Below are positions 1-5,123 of a stretch of DNA of 5,202 nucleotides, one piece after another. Made by a program: the position numbers and the translations under genes. Source of the stretch: Candidatus Kuenenia stuttgartensis (GTDB taxonomy: Bacteria; Planctomycetota; UBA1135; UBA2386); the NCBI GenBank assembly GCA_945861365.1, contig CAMAUH010000329.1:1-5202 (forward strand), written 5' to 3'. The notes beneath the pieces were generated by a model. The model did no database searches, was not told where the DNA came from, and saw only the letters and a program-made list of their open reading frames with translations. The first letter of the stretch is position 1. The number at the start of each line of letters is the position of its first letter.

Positions 1-666
1 GCAGCGAGCGAAGAACGCCGCCAGGCGCTACTGCAGCTTGCCGCCGGCGATCCGACCGCCGTGGTGCGGCTGCAGGTCGCGACGCAGGCCGCGACCGCGG
101 CGCGCGGCACGGCGCGCAAGCTGGTGCAGCCGGACAAGGACCGCCAGAAGGACATCAACTACATCTTCACCGACTACCTGTTCGGCGAACTGCCGAAGCC
201 CATCCTCGGCCTGATGATCGCGGCGATCTTCGCGGCCGCGATCAGCAGCGCTGCCGGTGCACTGAGCTCGCTGACGTCGGCGTCGATGATCGACTTCTAC
301 CGCCGCTGGATCGCGCCGAACGCCGACGAGAAGCGCGCGGTGCGCACGAGCCGCGTGGTAATGGCGTTCTGGGGCCTCGCCGCGACCGGCTTCGCGATCA
401 CGCTCGGCGACGGGCCGCTGCTCGAGAAGGTCAACGAGATCGGCTCGTTCTTCTACGGCAGCATCCTCGGCGTCTTCCTGCTGGCGCTGTTCGTCAAGCG
501 CGCGGAGGGCCGCGCCGCGTCTGCCGGATTGCTCGGCGGGCTCGCGGTGACGTTCGCCGTGCACTTCACGATGCACGTCGCGTTCCTTTGGTACAACCTC
601 GTCGGCGCCGCCGCGTGCGTCGGCATCGGGGCGCTGGTCGCGCTGGTCGGCACGCGCCGCAGCTGA
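1..666 (+). CDS. Sodium/solute symporter (SSS family), C-terminal part
   Basis: The frame is open from base 1 without a start, so this is the last 221 residues of a longer inner-membrane transporter (SSS proteins are usually 450-600 residues or more). Family assignment rests on the segment at about residues 59-102. A Leu-Pro-x-Pro turn leads into a hydrophobic helix with AAAISSAAGALSSLTSAS and then a D-F-Y-R-R end, the usual form of SSS core helix TM8. The paired serines (82-83) sit where the Na2 sodium ligands lie in this family. Further hydrophobic segments follow at about 117-136, 148-164, 175-194 and 198-217, and the protein ends in a short basic tail. Residues 1-50 are charged and probably form a loop before TM8. 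The substrate cannot be told from this half; sugars, amino acids, carboxylates and urea are all possible. Its stop lies one base from the stop of the convergent lpxA. Confidence 0.85.
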   Translation, partial: AASEERRQALLQLAAGDPTAVVRLQVATQAATAARGTARKLVQPDKDRQKDINYIFTDYLFGELPKPILGLMIAAIFAAAISSAAGALSSLTSASMIDFYRRWIAPNADEKRAVRTSRVVMAFWGLAATGFAITLGDGPLLEKVNEIGSFFYGSILGVFLLALFVKRAEGRAASAGLLGGLAVTFAVHFTMHVAFLWYNLVGAAACVGIGALVALVGTRRS

Positions 667-667
667 A

Positions 668-1486
668 TCAGCCGCCCGCCGCGTCGGTCGCTTCGCTGCC
701 GCGCTTGCGATCCCGCGGCCGACAGAAGCCACGCTTGCCGCCGACGAAGAACTGCAGGAACGTCTGGCCCGGCGCGCCCGCGCCACAACTGGCGCTCGCG
801 AGCAGCGCCGCGACGCGCGACCGCAGATCCCCGGGCCCGATGAACACGGAGTGGTAGCAGCGCTTCAGGTCGGCCACGCTGGCACTGGGCATCTGGCTGC
901 GGCGCAGCCCGACGACGTTGAGGCCGTGGATCTGGTTGCGTTCGGCGGCGATCACGTACGGCGGCACGTCGTACGAGATGGTCGCGTTGCCGCCGATCAT
1001 CACGCCATTGCCGATGCGCACGAACTGGTGCACGCCCGCACCACCACCGAGGAACGTGCCGTCACCGACCTGCACGTGGCCCGCCAGCATCACGTTGTTC
1101 GCCAGCGTCACGTTGTTGCCGACCGCGCAGTCGTGGCCGACGTGGCTGTTCGCCATCAGCATGCAATCGTCGCCGATGGCCGTGACCCCGCCCGCCTTGG
1201 TCGGCAGGTTCACGGTGACGCCCTCGCGCAGCATCGAACGCGCGCCGATGCGCACGCGGCCGGTCGATGGCCCACCACCGCGCATCTGCGGCTGGCCGCC
1301 GACGACGGCGAAACTGCAGACCGTGACGTTGGCGCCGAGGTCGCTGCCGCTGCGCACCACCGCGTGCGCGGCGATCGTGCAGTTCTCGCCGAGGGTGACG
1401 TCCGCTTCGACGACCGCGAACGCACCGATGTTGGTGCTGGCGGGCACAGAGACCGACGGATGTACGGCGGCGCTGGGATCGATCAT
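668..1486 (-). CDS. lpxA: Acyl-ACP--UDP-N-acetylglucosamine O-acyltransferase (LpxA)
   Basis: First step of lipid A synthesis: cytoplasmic transfer of a 3-hydroxyacyl chain from acyl-ACP to the 3-OH of UDP-GlcNAc. The protein has 272 residues (E. coli: 262). It begins MIDPSAAVHP, closely matching the E. coli start MIDKSAFVHP, which fixes the ATG although no clear Shine-Dalgarno precedes it. Residues 1 to about 180 are hexapeptide repeats of a left-handed beta helix. Catalytic-region histidines are present: H115 and H118 in SHVGHDC (H118 equals the E. coli general base H125), H137 in LAGHV and H153 in VHQF. VPPYVIA (174-180) leads into the helical C-terminal domain with GLNVVGLRR. The usual H/N-R-G-T motif after the catalytic arginine-rich turn is replaced by N-L-P-T (93-96). 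The last 20 residues are charged and unlike the family. It lies 62 bases after metB on the same strand, so it may be co-transcribed, but it is not beside lpxD, fabZ or lpxB as is common. A paralog or LpxA-like acyltransferase remains possible. Confidence 0.88.
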   Translation of the reverse strand: MIDPSAAVHPSVSVPASTNIGAFAVVEADVTLGENCTIAAHAVVRSGSDLGANVTVCSFAVVGGQPQMRGGGPSTGRVRIGARSMLREGVTVNLPTKAGGVTAIGDDCMLMANSHVGHDCAVGNNVTLANNVMLAGHVQVGDGTFLGGGAGVHQFVRIGNGVMIGGNATISYDVPPYVIAAERNQIHGLNVVGLRRSQMPSASVADLKRCYHSVFIGPGDLRSRVAALLASASCGAGAPGQTFLQFFVGGKRGFCRPRDRKRGSEATDAAGG

Positions 1487-1548
1487 GGCGGCGGAGAGAC
1501 TAAGCACCCGCCCCAGGACGGCGCCCGCCGCAAATCCGCCACGGCGCC

Positions 1549-2721
1549 TCAAATCGTCGGTTGCGGCAGCGCTTCGGTGGCGTAGCGCAGCGCCGCCTGC
1601 AGGTCCGCGGCGAGGTCTTCGACCGCTTCGATGCCGACGCTGAGCCGCAACAAGCCATCGCCGATGCCGGCCCGCGCGCGCACGGCGGGCGTCATCGAGG
1701 CGTGCGTCATCGTCGCCGGATGCGCACAGAGGCTCTCCACCCCGCCGAGCGACTCCGCCAGCGTGAACTGCCGCAGGGCCTCGACGAACGGTGCCACCGC
1801 GGCCGCATCGGCGAGTTCGAAACTCAGCATGCCGCCGGCCCCGCGCTGTTGGCGCGCTGCCAAGGCCCGGTCCGGATGCGAGGGCAGGCCCGGGTAGTGC
1901 ACGGCCGCGACCGCCGGGTGTGCCGCCAACAGCTCGGCGATCGCCTGCGCGTTCTGCTGGTGCTGCCGCATGCGCACGTCGAGCGTGCGCAGGCCGCGCA
2001 GCGTCAGCCAGCTGTCGAACGGCGCGCCGGTCAGCCCCAGCGCGTTGCCCCACCAGGCGAGCTGTTCGTGCAGCGCCTTGTCCTTCGCGACCACCGCACC
2101 GCCGACGACGTCGCTGTGGCCGTTGATGTACTTCGTCGTCGAGTGCACGACGAGGTCGGCGCCGAGTTCGAGCGGGTTCTGCAGCACCGGCGACAGGAAC
2201 GTGTTGTCGACGGCGAACAGCGCCCCCACGGCGTGGCAGCGCTGCGCCAGCGCCGCGAGGTCGACGAGGCGCAGCAGCGGGTTGCTCGGCGACTCGGCCC
2301 ACACCAGCGCCGGCTTCTTCGCCAGCACCGCCGCCAGCGCCGCGTCGTCGCGCTGGTCGACGTAGGCCACCTCGAAGTGGCCGCGCCGGGCGAGCGCGTC
2401 GACGAGCCGCCAGGTGCCGCCGTAGCCGTCGTGCGGCAGCACCAGCAGGTCAGATGGCCGCAGCAGCTGCAGCACCAGCGTGATCGCCGCGAGCCCGGTC
2501 GCGGTGACGACGGCGCCAGCACCTCCTTCGAGCGCCGCCAGCGCGTGCGCCAGTTCGTCGCGCGTCGGGTTGCCGCTGCGCGTGTAGTCGTAGGTGCGCT
2601 TCTTGCCGAACGCGGCGAAGCTGAAGTTCGCCGACAACGTGAGCGGCGGCACGACGGCGCCGTGCGCGCGGTCCGTGTCGATGCCGGCGCGCACGGCCTT
2701 GGTCGCAGGGCGGAGGCTCAC
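1549..2721 (-). CDS. metB: Cystathionine gamma-synthase / O-succinylhomoserine (thiol)-lyase (MetB)
   Basis: PLP enzyme that condenses O-acylhomoserine with cysteine to form cystathionine, the entry to transsulfuration; some relatives also use sulfide. At 390 residues it matches the family (E. coli MetB 386) from end to end. Visible motifs: YTRSGNPTRD (46-55), whose Tyr and Arg hold the cofactor phosphate of the partner subunit; Y100 in HDGYGGT, stacking on PLP; SPSNPLLR (145-151); D172 in AVDNTF, binding the pyridine nitrogen; the Schiff-base lysine K197 in STTKYINGHSD; SLGGVESL (324-331); HPATMTHASM (334-343); and the substrate carboxylate arginine R359 in LLRLSVGIE. The VESL..HPATMTH context favours synthase over cystathionine gamma-lyase. 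The start is GTG, overlapping the metX stop as GTGA, with GGGAGG seven bases upstream. No in-frame ATG gives a better fit to the family N-terminus. Third gene of the hom-metX-metB operon. Confidence 0.94.
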   Translation of the reverse strand: MSLRPATKAVRAGIDTDRAHGAVVPPLTLSANFSFAAFGKKRTYDYTRSGNPTRDELAHALAALEGGAGAVVTATGLAAITLVLQLLRPSDLLVLPHDGYGGTWRLVDALARRGHFEVAYVDQRDDAALAAVLAKKPALVWAESPSNPLLRLVDLAALAQRCHAVGALFAVDNTFLSPVLQNPLELGADLVVHSTTKYINGHSDVVGGAVVAKDKALHEQLAWWGNALGLTGAPFDSWLTLRGLRTLDVRMRQHQQNAQAIAELLAAHPAVAAVHYPGLPSHPDRALAARQQRGAGGMLSFELADAAAVAPFVEALRQFTLAESLGGVESLCAHPATMTHASMTPAVRARAGIGDGLLRLSVGIEAVEDLAADLQAALRYATEALPQPTI

Positions 2722-2734
2722 GACAGCACCTCCC
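2718..2734 (-). promoter_or_regulatory. metB ribosome binding site and GTGA overlap with metX
   Basis: On the minus strand GGGAGG (2729-2734) is followed by a seven-base spacer and the GTG start (2719-2721). That start overlaps the metX stop TGA (2718-2720) by sharing TG. The strong Shine-Dalgarno sits inside the last metX codons (Glu-Val-Leu-Ser-stop), which decides the non-ATG start of metB and implies translational coupling by re-initiation. Confidence 0.88.
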
Positions 2735-3710
2735 GCAGGAAGGCGCCGACCGCGACCGGCTCCTTCAGGAATCCGTCGTGGCCGAAGCGCGACCGCAGTT
2801 CGCGGTGCGCGCGAAGTTCCGGCAGCTGCAGCGCCAGTTCGCGCACTTCGCTCGGCGGCACCAGCTGGTCGCCGACGAACGCCAGCAGCCAGGTCGGCAC
2901 GATGATCGAGCGGGGCTCGATGCGGTGCGCGTCGATCGAGCGGTTGAGGCACAGGAACTGCTCGGCGTTCCAGTGCTGCACGAAATCGGCGCTGCGCGCG
3001 GCGAGCCAGTCGTGCACCGGATAGTGCAGGCCGGCGGCATCGACGCGCGGCGGCGCTTCGAAGCGTTCGCGCAGTTCGCCGGGCGTGCGGTACGTCGTCA
3101 GCGCCAGCGCGCGCGCCAACGCCAGCGCCGCACGGCCGTCGCCGGCGCGCAGGCCGAGTTCGACGACGTCACGCTGCACCTTGCGCCACGCACTGGCTTG
3201 CGGGTGGCTGCGGTGCGCGGCGCCGATGCAGGCCAACCGACGCACGCGCGCCGGCTGCTGCGCGGCCACGTGCTGCGCCACCATGCCGCCATAGCTGCTG
3301 CCGACGATGGCTTGCAGGCGATCGAGACGCAGCGAATCGACGAGGTGCCACAGGGCGCGCGCCTGGTCCGCGGCGTCGACGAACGGGAACGCTTCACCAT
3401 CGGCCGGCGCGGTCGAGCTGCCAGCACCGCCGAGCCAGTCGAACGCGAGCACCTGATGGCGCCGCGTATCGATCGACAATCCGTCGCCGACGAGGCCGTC
3501 CCAGAAGCCGCGCTGCGGCACGCGCGCGTGCGCGCTGACGTGGCGCCCGGCGGAGATGCCGCCGAGCACGACGACGGTCGGTGCATCGGCCGGCCCCTGC
3601 CGTTCGTAGGCGAGGCAGCCGCCGACCAGTTCGCCGCCGTGCACCAGCGGGAAACGTGCGGGCAGGTGGCACAGCTCGACGCCGACGGGCAACGTGATGG
3701 CAGCACTCAC
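2718..3710 (-). CDS. metX: Homoserine O-acyltransferase, short MetX type (probably succinyl)
   Basis: Alpha/beta-hydrolase-fold enzyme that acylates the hydroxyl of L-homoserine from an acyl-CoA, activating it for MetB. It has 330 residues, shorter than the 350-380 of typical MetX. The nucleophile elbow is G-S-S-Y-G-G (137-142) with catalytic Ser139. The triad is completed by Asp281 in FVGDQLVPP and His311 in FGHDGFL. The LGGISAGRHV segment (49-58) follows the first core strand, where the oxyanion-hole region lies. FDWLGGAGSS (90-99) and NAEQFLCLNRSID (248-260) are also MetX-like. Acetyl versus succinyl donor is not decided by the fold: short MetX proteins of Xanthomonadales have been described as succinyltransferases, and the E. 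coli-like MetB next door suits O-succinylhomoserine, so succinyl is inferred. A serine O-succinyltransferase role, known for some MetX relatives, is less likely in this operon. The GTG start overlaps the hom stop, with GGAGG seven bases upstream. Confidence 0.92.
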   Translation of the reverse strand: MSAAITLPVGVELCHLPARFPLVHGGELVGGCLAYERQGPADAPTVVVLGGISAGRHVSAHARVPQRGFWDGLVGDGLSIDTRRHQVLAFDWLGGAGSSTAPADGEAFPFVDAADQARALWHLVDSLRLDRLQAIVGSSYGGMVAQHVAAQQPARVRRLACIGAAHRSHPQASAWRKVQRDVVELGLRAGDGRAALALARALALTTYRTPGELRERFEAPPRVDAAGLHYPVHDWLAARSADFVQHWNAEQFLCLNRSIDAHRIEPRSIIVPTWLLAFVGDQLVPPSEVRELALQLPELRAHRELRSRFGHDGFLKEPVAVGAFLREVLS

Positions 3711-3722
3711 GACCGCACCTCC
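3707..3722 (-). promoter_or_regulatory. metX ribosome binding site and GTGA overlap with hom
   Basis: GGAGG (3718-3722 on the minus strand), a seven-base spacer and GTG (3708-3710) that overlaps the hom stop TGA (3707-3709). Layout and sequence are almost the same as at the metX-metB junction, and the same C-terminal pattern Glu-Val-x-Ser-stop is produced in the upstream protein. Confidence 0.88.
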
Positions 3723-4843
3723 GCGCCGATGGCGGCAGCGACATCCGCGCGCAGCGCCGCGGCAGTGAGGGTGTGGCCGAGCGCGAGGCCGGTGTGCAGG
3801 CGCAGACCCGCCGGCAGCTCGTAGCCGTAGACGACGCGATCCGGCGGTGCCGCGAGCGGCGAGCCGAGCGGCAGTTCCTCGAAACGAACGCGCAGGTCGT
3901 GGCCGGCGCGGCTGCCGCGCGCGACGAGGCGCGTGGTCTTGCCGGCGCGCGCGCGCGCGCGCACGAGTTCGACGTCGAGCGCGCGGATGTCGTCGCGCGC
4001 GATCGCTTCGGCAGATGGCGCAGTGTGGCCAGGAGCGCCGAACACCGCCCCCCACACGCAGCGCAGCTTGGTCGCGGCATCGCTGCCGTCGAGATCCAGC
4101 GTCGGATCGGCCTCCAGCAGCCCGCGTGCCTGCGCTTCGGCGATGCCTTCCGCCAGCGACGCGCCGCGTTCGATCGCGTCGACCAGCACCGTCGTGGTGA
4201 CGTTGCCGACCGCGACGACCGCACGCGCATGTTCGCGCAGTTCGTCGAGCTCACGCAGCAGCGGCTGGCCCGCCCCACCGAGCACGGCGTGCACGCCGAC
4301 GCGGCCGCGCGGGGCGCCGAGCAGCCATTCGGGCGCGGCTTCCGCGAACGCGTTCTTGCCGCACAGCGCCAGGAACGCGCCGTTCTGCAGCGCTGCATGC
4401 GCGCGCTGCAGTGCGGCCGCGGTGCCCGCCGCATCGGTCGGCGTCGCGTCGACGACGACGTCGGCACCGACGATGCGCACCGCCAGCGCGGTCGGGATCG
4501 CTTCGGCGCGCGGCCACGACAGCAGCGAGCCGCCGGCTGCCTTGTGCGCGACGATCGCGTCGAGCGGCAAGCCCTCGCGATCGAACACGGTCGCGCGCGC
4601 ATCGCTGATCGCGACGACGCGGACCGGCAGTTCGCCGAGCTGTTGCAGGAACGCGCGGCCGACCTGGCCCGGGCCGAGCAGGTGCAGCGTGCGCGTTCGC
4701 CCCGGCGACTGGCCGGACGAGTGGAACGCGTCGCCCGACGAGGCGGCGGGGCCGGTTGGCTGCGGACGCGGATCGTGCGGGGAAGCTGCCACGGTGAGCT
4801 GGGAAGCTGTGGGCAGCGGAGCAGATGCAGTGCGATGAGTCAC
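3707..4843 (-). CDS. hom: Homoserine dehydrogenase without ACT domain
   Basis: NAD(P)H-dependent reduction of aspartate 4-semialdehyde to homoserine, feeding MetX. The 378-residue frame holds a Rossmann domain starting at about 51 with GPGQVG (57-62), DATPTD (132-137) and CGKN with Lys163. The catalytic domain follows with GGAGQPLL (189-196), then G-N-V-T-T-T-V-L, and the signature block E244, D250, D255, K259, spaced exactly as E208, D214, D219 and K223 of the yeast enzyme. The chain ends soon after the return to the first domain (TAAALRADV), so the C-terminal ACT domain that binds threonine in many homologs is absent. The usual G-x-G-A-G turn near the end reads L-A-L-G. Residues 1 to about 50 are Pro/Ser/Thr/Ala-rich and have no counterpart in the family. 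The first 17 codons have only 9 G/C third positions, unlike the rest. GTG 4843 is preferred because GGAAGG lies 10 bases upstream. GTG 4792 is in frame but has no ribosome site. A (GC)9 run encodes Arg/Ala residues around 295-300. Confidence 0.92.
   Translation of the reverse strand: MTHRTASAPLPTASQLTVAASPHDPRPQPTGPAASSGDAFHSSGQSPGRTRTLHLLGPGQVGRAFLQQLGELPVRVVAISDARATVFDREGLPLDAIVAHKAAGGSLLSWPRAEAIPTALAVRIVGADVVVDATPTDAAGTAAALQRAHAALQNGAFLALCGKNAFAEAAPEWLLGAPRGRVGVHAVLGGAGQPLLRELDELREHARAVVAVGNVTTTVLVDAIERGASLAEGIAEAQARGLLEADPTLDLDGSDAATKLRCVWGAVFGAPGHTAPSAEAIARDDIRALDVELVRARARAGKTTRLVARGSRAGHDLRVRFEELPLGSPLAAPPDRVVYGYELPAGLRLHTGLALGHTLTAAALRADVAAAIGAEVRS
3945..3962. repeat. (GC)9 dinucleotide run inside hom
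   Basis: Eighteen bases of strictly alternating G and C, extended by AC to 20 bases of purine-pyrimidine alternation. On the minus strand it encodes an Arg-Ala-Arg-Ala stretch near residue 297 of Hom. Such runs favour Z-DNA and can slip by two bases, which would frameshift hom and uncouple metX and metB. The count here keeps the frame intact. Confidence 0.9.
4785..4817 (-). other. Hairpin in the first hom codons
   Basis: On the minus strand GCTGCC (4812-4817) is matched by GGCAGC (4785-4790). An inner AGCT/AGCT pair (4805-4808 with 4797-4800) closes on a TCCC loop, leaving a bulged C and a short asymmetric internal loop between the helices. Only two T residues follow, so it is not a convincing intrinsic terminator. 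It lies within the part of hom with atypical codon use and could belong to the riboswitch expression platform. The structure is by hand pairing only. Confidence 0.35.
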
Positions 4844-4860
4844 GGAACGGTTGCCTTCCG
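4843..4860 (-). promoter_or_regulatory. hom ribosome binding site within a small hairpin
   Basis: GGAAGG (4854-4859) stands 10 bases before the GTG start of hom. CGGAA (4856-4860) is complementary to TTCCG (4843-4847), so a 5-bp hairpin would hide part of the Shine-Dalgarno and the first base of the start codon. This is compatible with control of translation initiation, but the stem is short and the loop (8 nt) modest. Confidence 0.5.
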
Positions 4861-4919
4861 GGCCCGTCCCCAGGCTCCCTGCGACGAGGAGCCCGCGCCG
4901 ACGCCGAAGCGTGGCTTGG
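4861..4919 (-). promoter_or_regulatory. Riboswitch expression platform region
   Basis: The 59 bases between the aptamer and the hom ribosome site hold two hairpins on the minus strand. The first is ACGC-TTCG-GCGT (4901-4912), a C(UUCG)G tetraloop stem that extends to about 4897-4915 with one bulged C. The second is GGCTCC/GGAGCC (4888-4893 with 4873-4878), with a 9-base loop and one possible extra G-U pair. Neither is followed by a run of T, so no standard intrinsic terminator is seen. Translational or Rho-dependent control is therefore more likely than classic S-box termination. Confidence 0.5.
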
Positions 4920-5060
4920 ACTCATCTTTCGGCCTTCGTGCTCACATGAGCGCGAAGAACGGCCGCGGGAGTTGGCACCTGCGTCGATCGGATCGGGGGA
5001 TCGGATCAGCGTGGTTGCCCCAGCGTCGTCGGGCCCGGCCCTCGGCTGGTCTGGATGAGT
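4920..5060 (-). ncRNA. SAM-I (S-box) riboswitch aptamer
   Basis: A cis-acting leader RNA that binds S-adenosylmethionine and controls hom-metX-metB. Conserved blocks occur in the right order on the minus strand: CAGA after P1 (5050-5053); GAGGG (5039-5043) and GGGCCCGA (5029-5036); GGCAACC (5013-5019); AGGTGCCAACTCC (4968-4980); GAAAGATGAG (4921-4930). P1 is a perfect 7-bp helix, ACTCATC (5054-5060) with GATGAGT (4920-4926). P3 is GATC/GATC twice around a C/C mismatch, capped by CCCC (4995-4998), with an imperfect base near 5011/4982. P4 is CGGCC/GGCCG (4961-4965 with 4930-4934), topped by UUCG/CGAA and GCUC/GAGC with an AUGU loop. Aligned by hand to the Thermoanaerobacter tengcongensis SAM-I structure, the ligand-contact positions G11, C44-A45-A46-C47, U57, G58, U7 and U88 are all kept. 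The presence of P4 next to P1 favours SAM-I over SAM-IV. The lower part of P2 does not pair in the textbook way. Confidence 0.95.
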
Positions 5061-5068
5061 GAGCGCGC

Positions 5069-5098
5069 GTTCTATCGGCAACCCGCGCGGGTTGTCAA
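5069..5098 (-). promoter_or_regulatory. Sigma-70-type promoter of the hom-metX-metB operon
   Basis: A perfect -35 box TTGACA (5093-5098) and an 18-base spacer lead to TAGAAC (5069-5074), which matches 4 of 6 -10 positions. Transcription would start near 5062, just before the first base of riboswitch P1 (5060), giving a leader of about 220 bases. The close fit between the predicted start and the aptamer edge supports the call. The spacer carries a 16-bp palindrome. Confidence 0.75.
5079..5094. promoter_or_regulatory. 16-bp perfect palindrome in the promoter spacer, possible operator
   Basis: CAACCCGCGCGGGTTG reads the same on both strands. It overlaps the 3' end of the -35 box by two bases and ends five bases before the -10 box, the usual place for a repressor operator. 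I do not recognise the motif as a MetJ, MetR, SahR or other named site. It is not followed by T residues, so it is not a terminator for the gene upstream. Confidence 0.5.
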
Positions 5099-5123
5099 GA
5101 GGTCTCGTTCCGGCGCTGCCGTG

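Noticed and set aside
1487..1548. Possible terminator or promoter between metB and lpxA
   Set aside because: Only GC-rich self-complementary GGCGCC-type words without a T run, and no -35/-10 pair; lpxA may simply be read through from metB.
851..1643. Plus-strand open frames antisense to lpxA
   Set aside because: No recognisable domain; the minus frame is a clear LpxA with catalytic histidines, so these are compositional shadows.
1561..3824. Plus-strand open frames antisense to metB and metX
   Set aside because: Composition-driven open frames; the minus-strand genes have full motif sets and coupled starts.
4942..4947. ATG-TGA start-stop mini-ORF in the P4 loop of the riboswitch
   Set aside because: The loop sequence is explained by the hairpin and there is no Shine-Dalgarno before it; probably chance.
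4981..5011. Direct repeat GATCCGATC separated by CCCC as a protein-binding or recombination repeat
   Set aside because: It is explained by the P3 helix: the GATC words are self-complementary and pair across the CCCC loop.
3773..5062. Long plus-strand open frame (429 codons) antisense to hom and the riboswitch
   Set aside because: Arg/Ala/Gln-rich translation without family motifs, typical of the complement of high-GC genes. It also runs across the promoter and aptamer.
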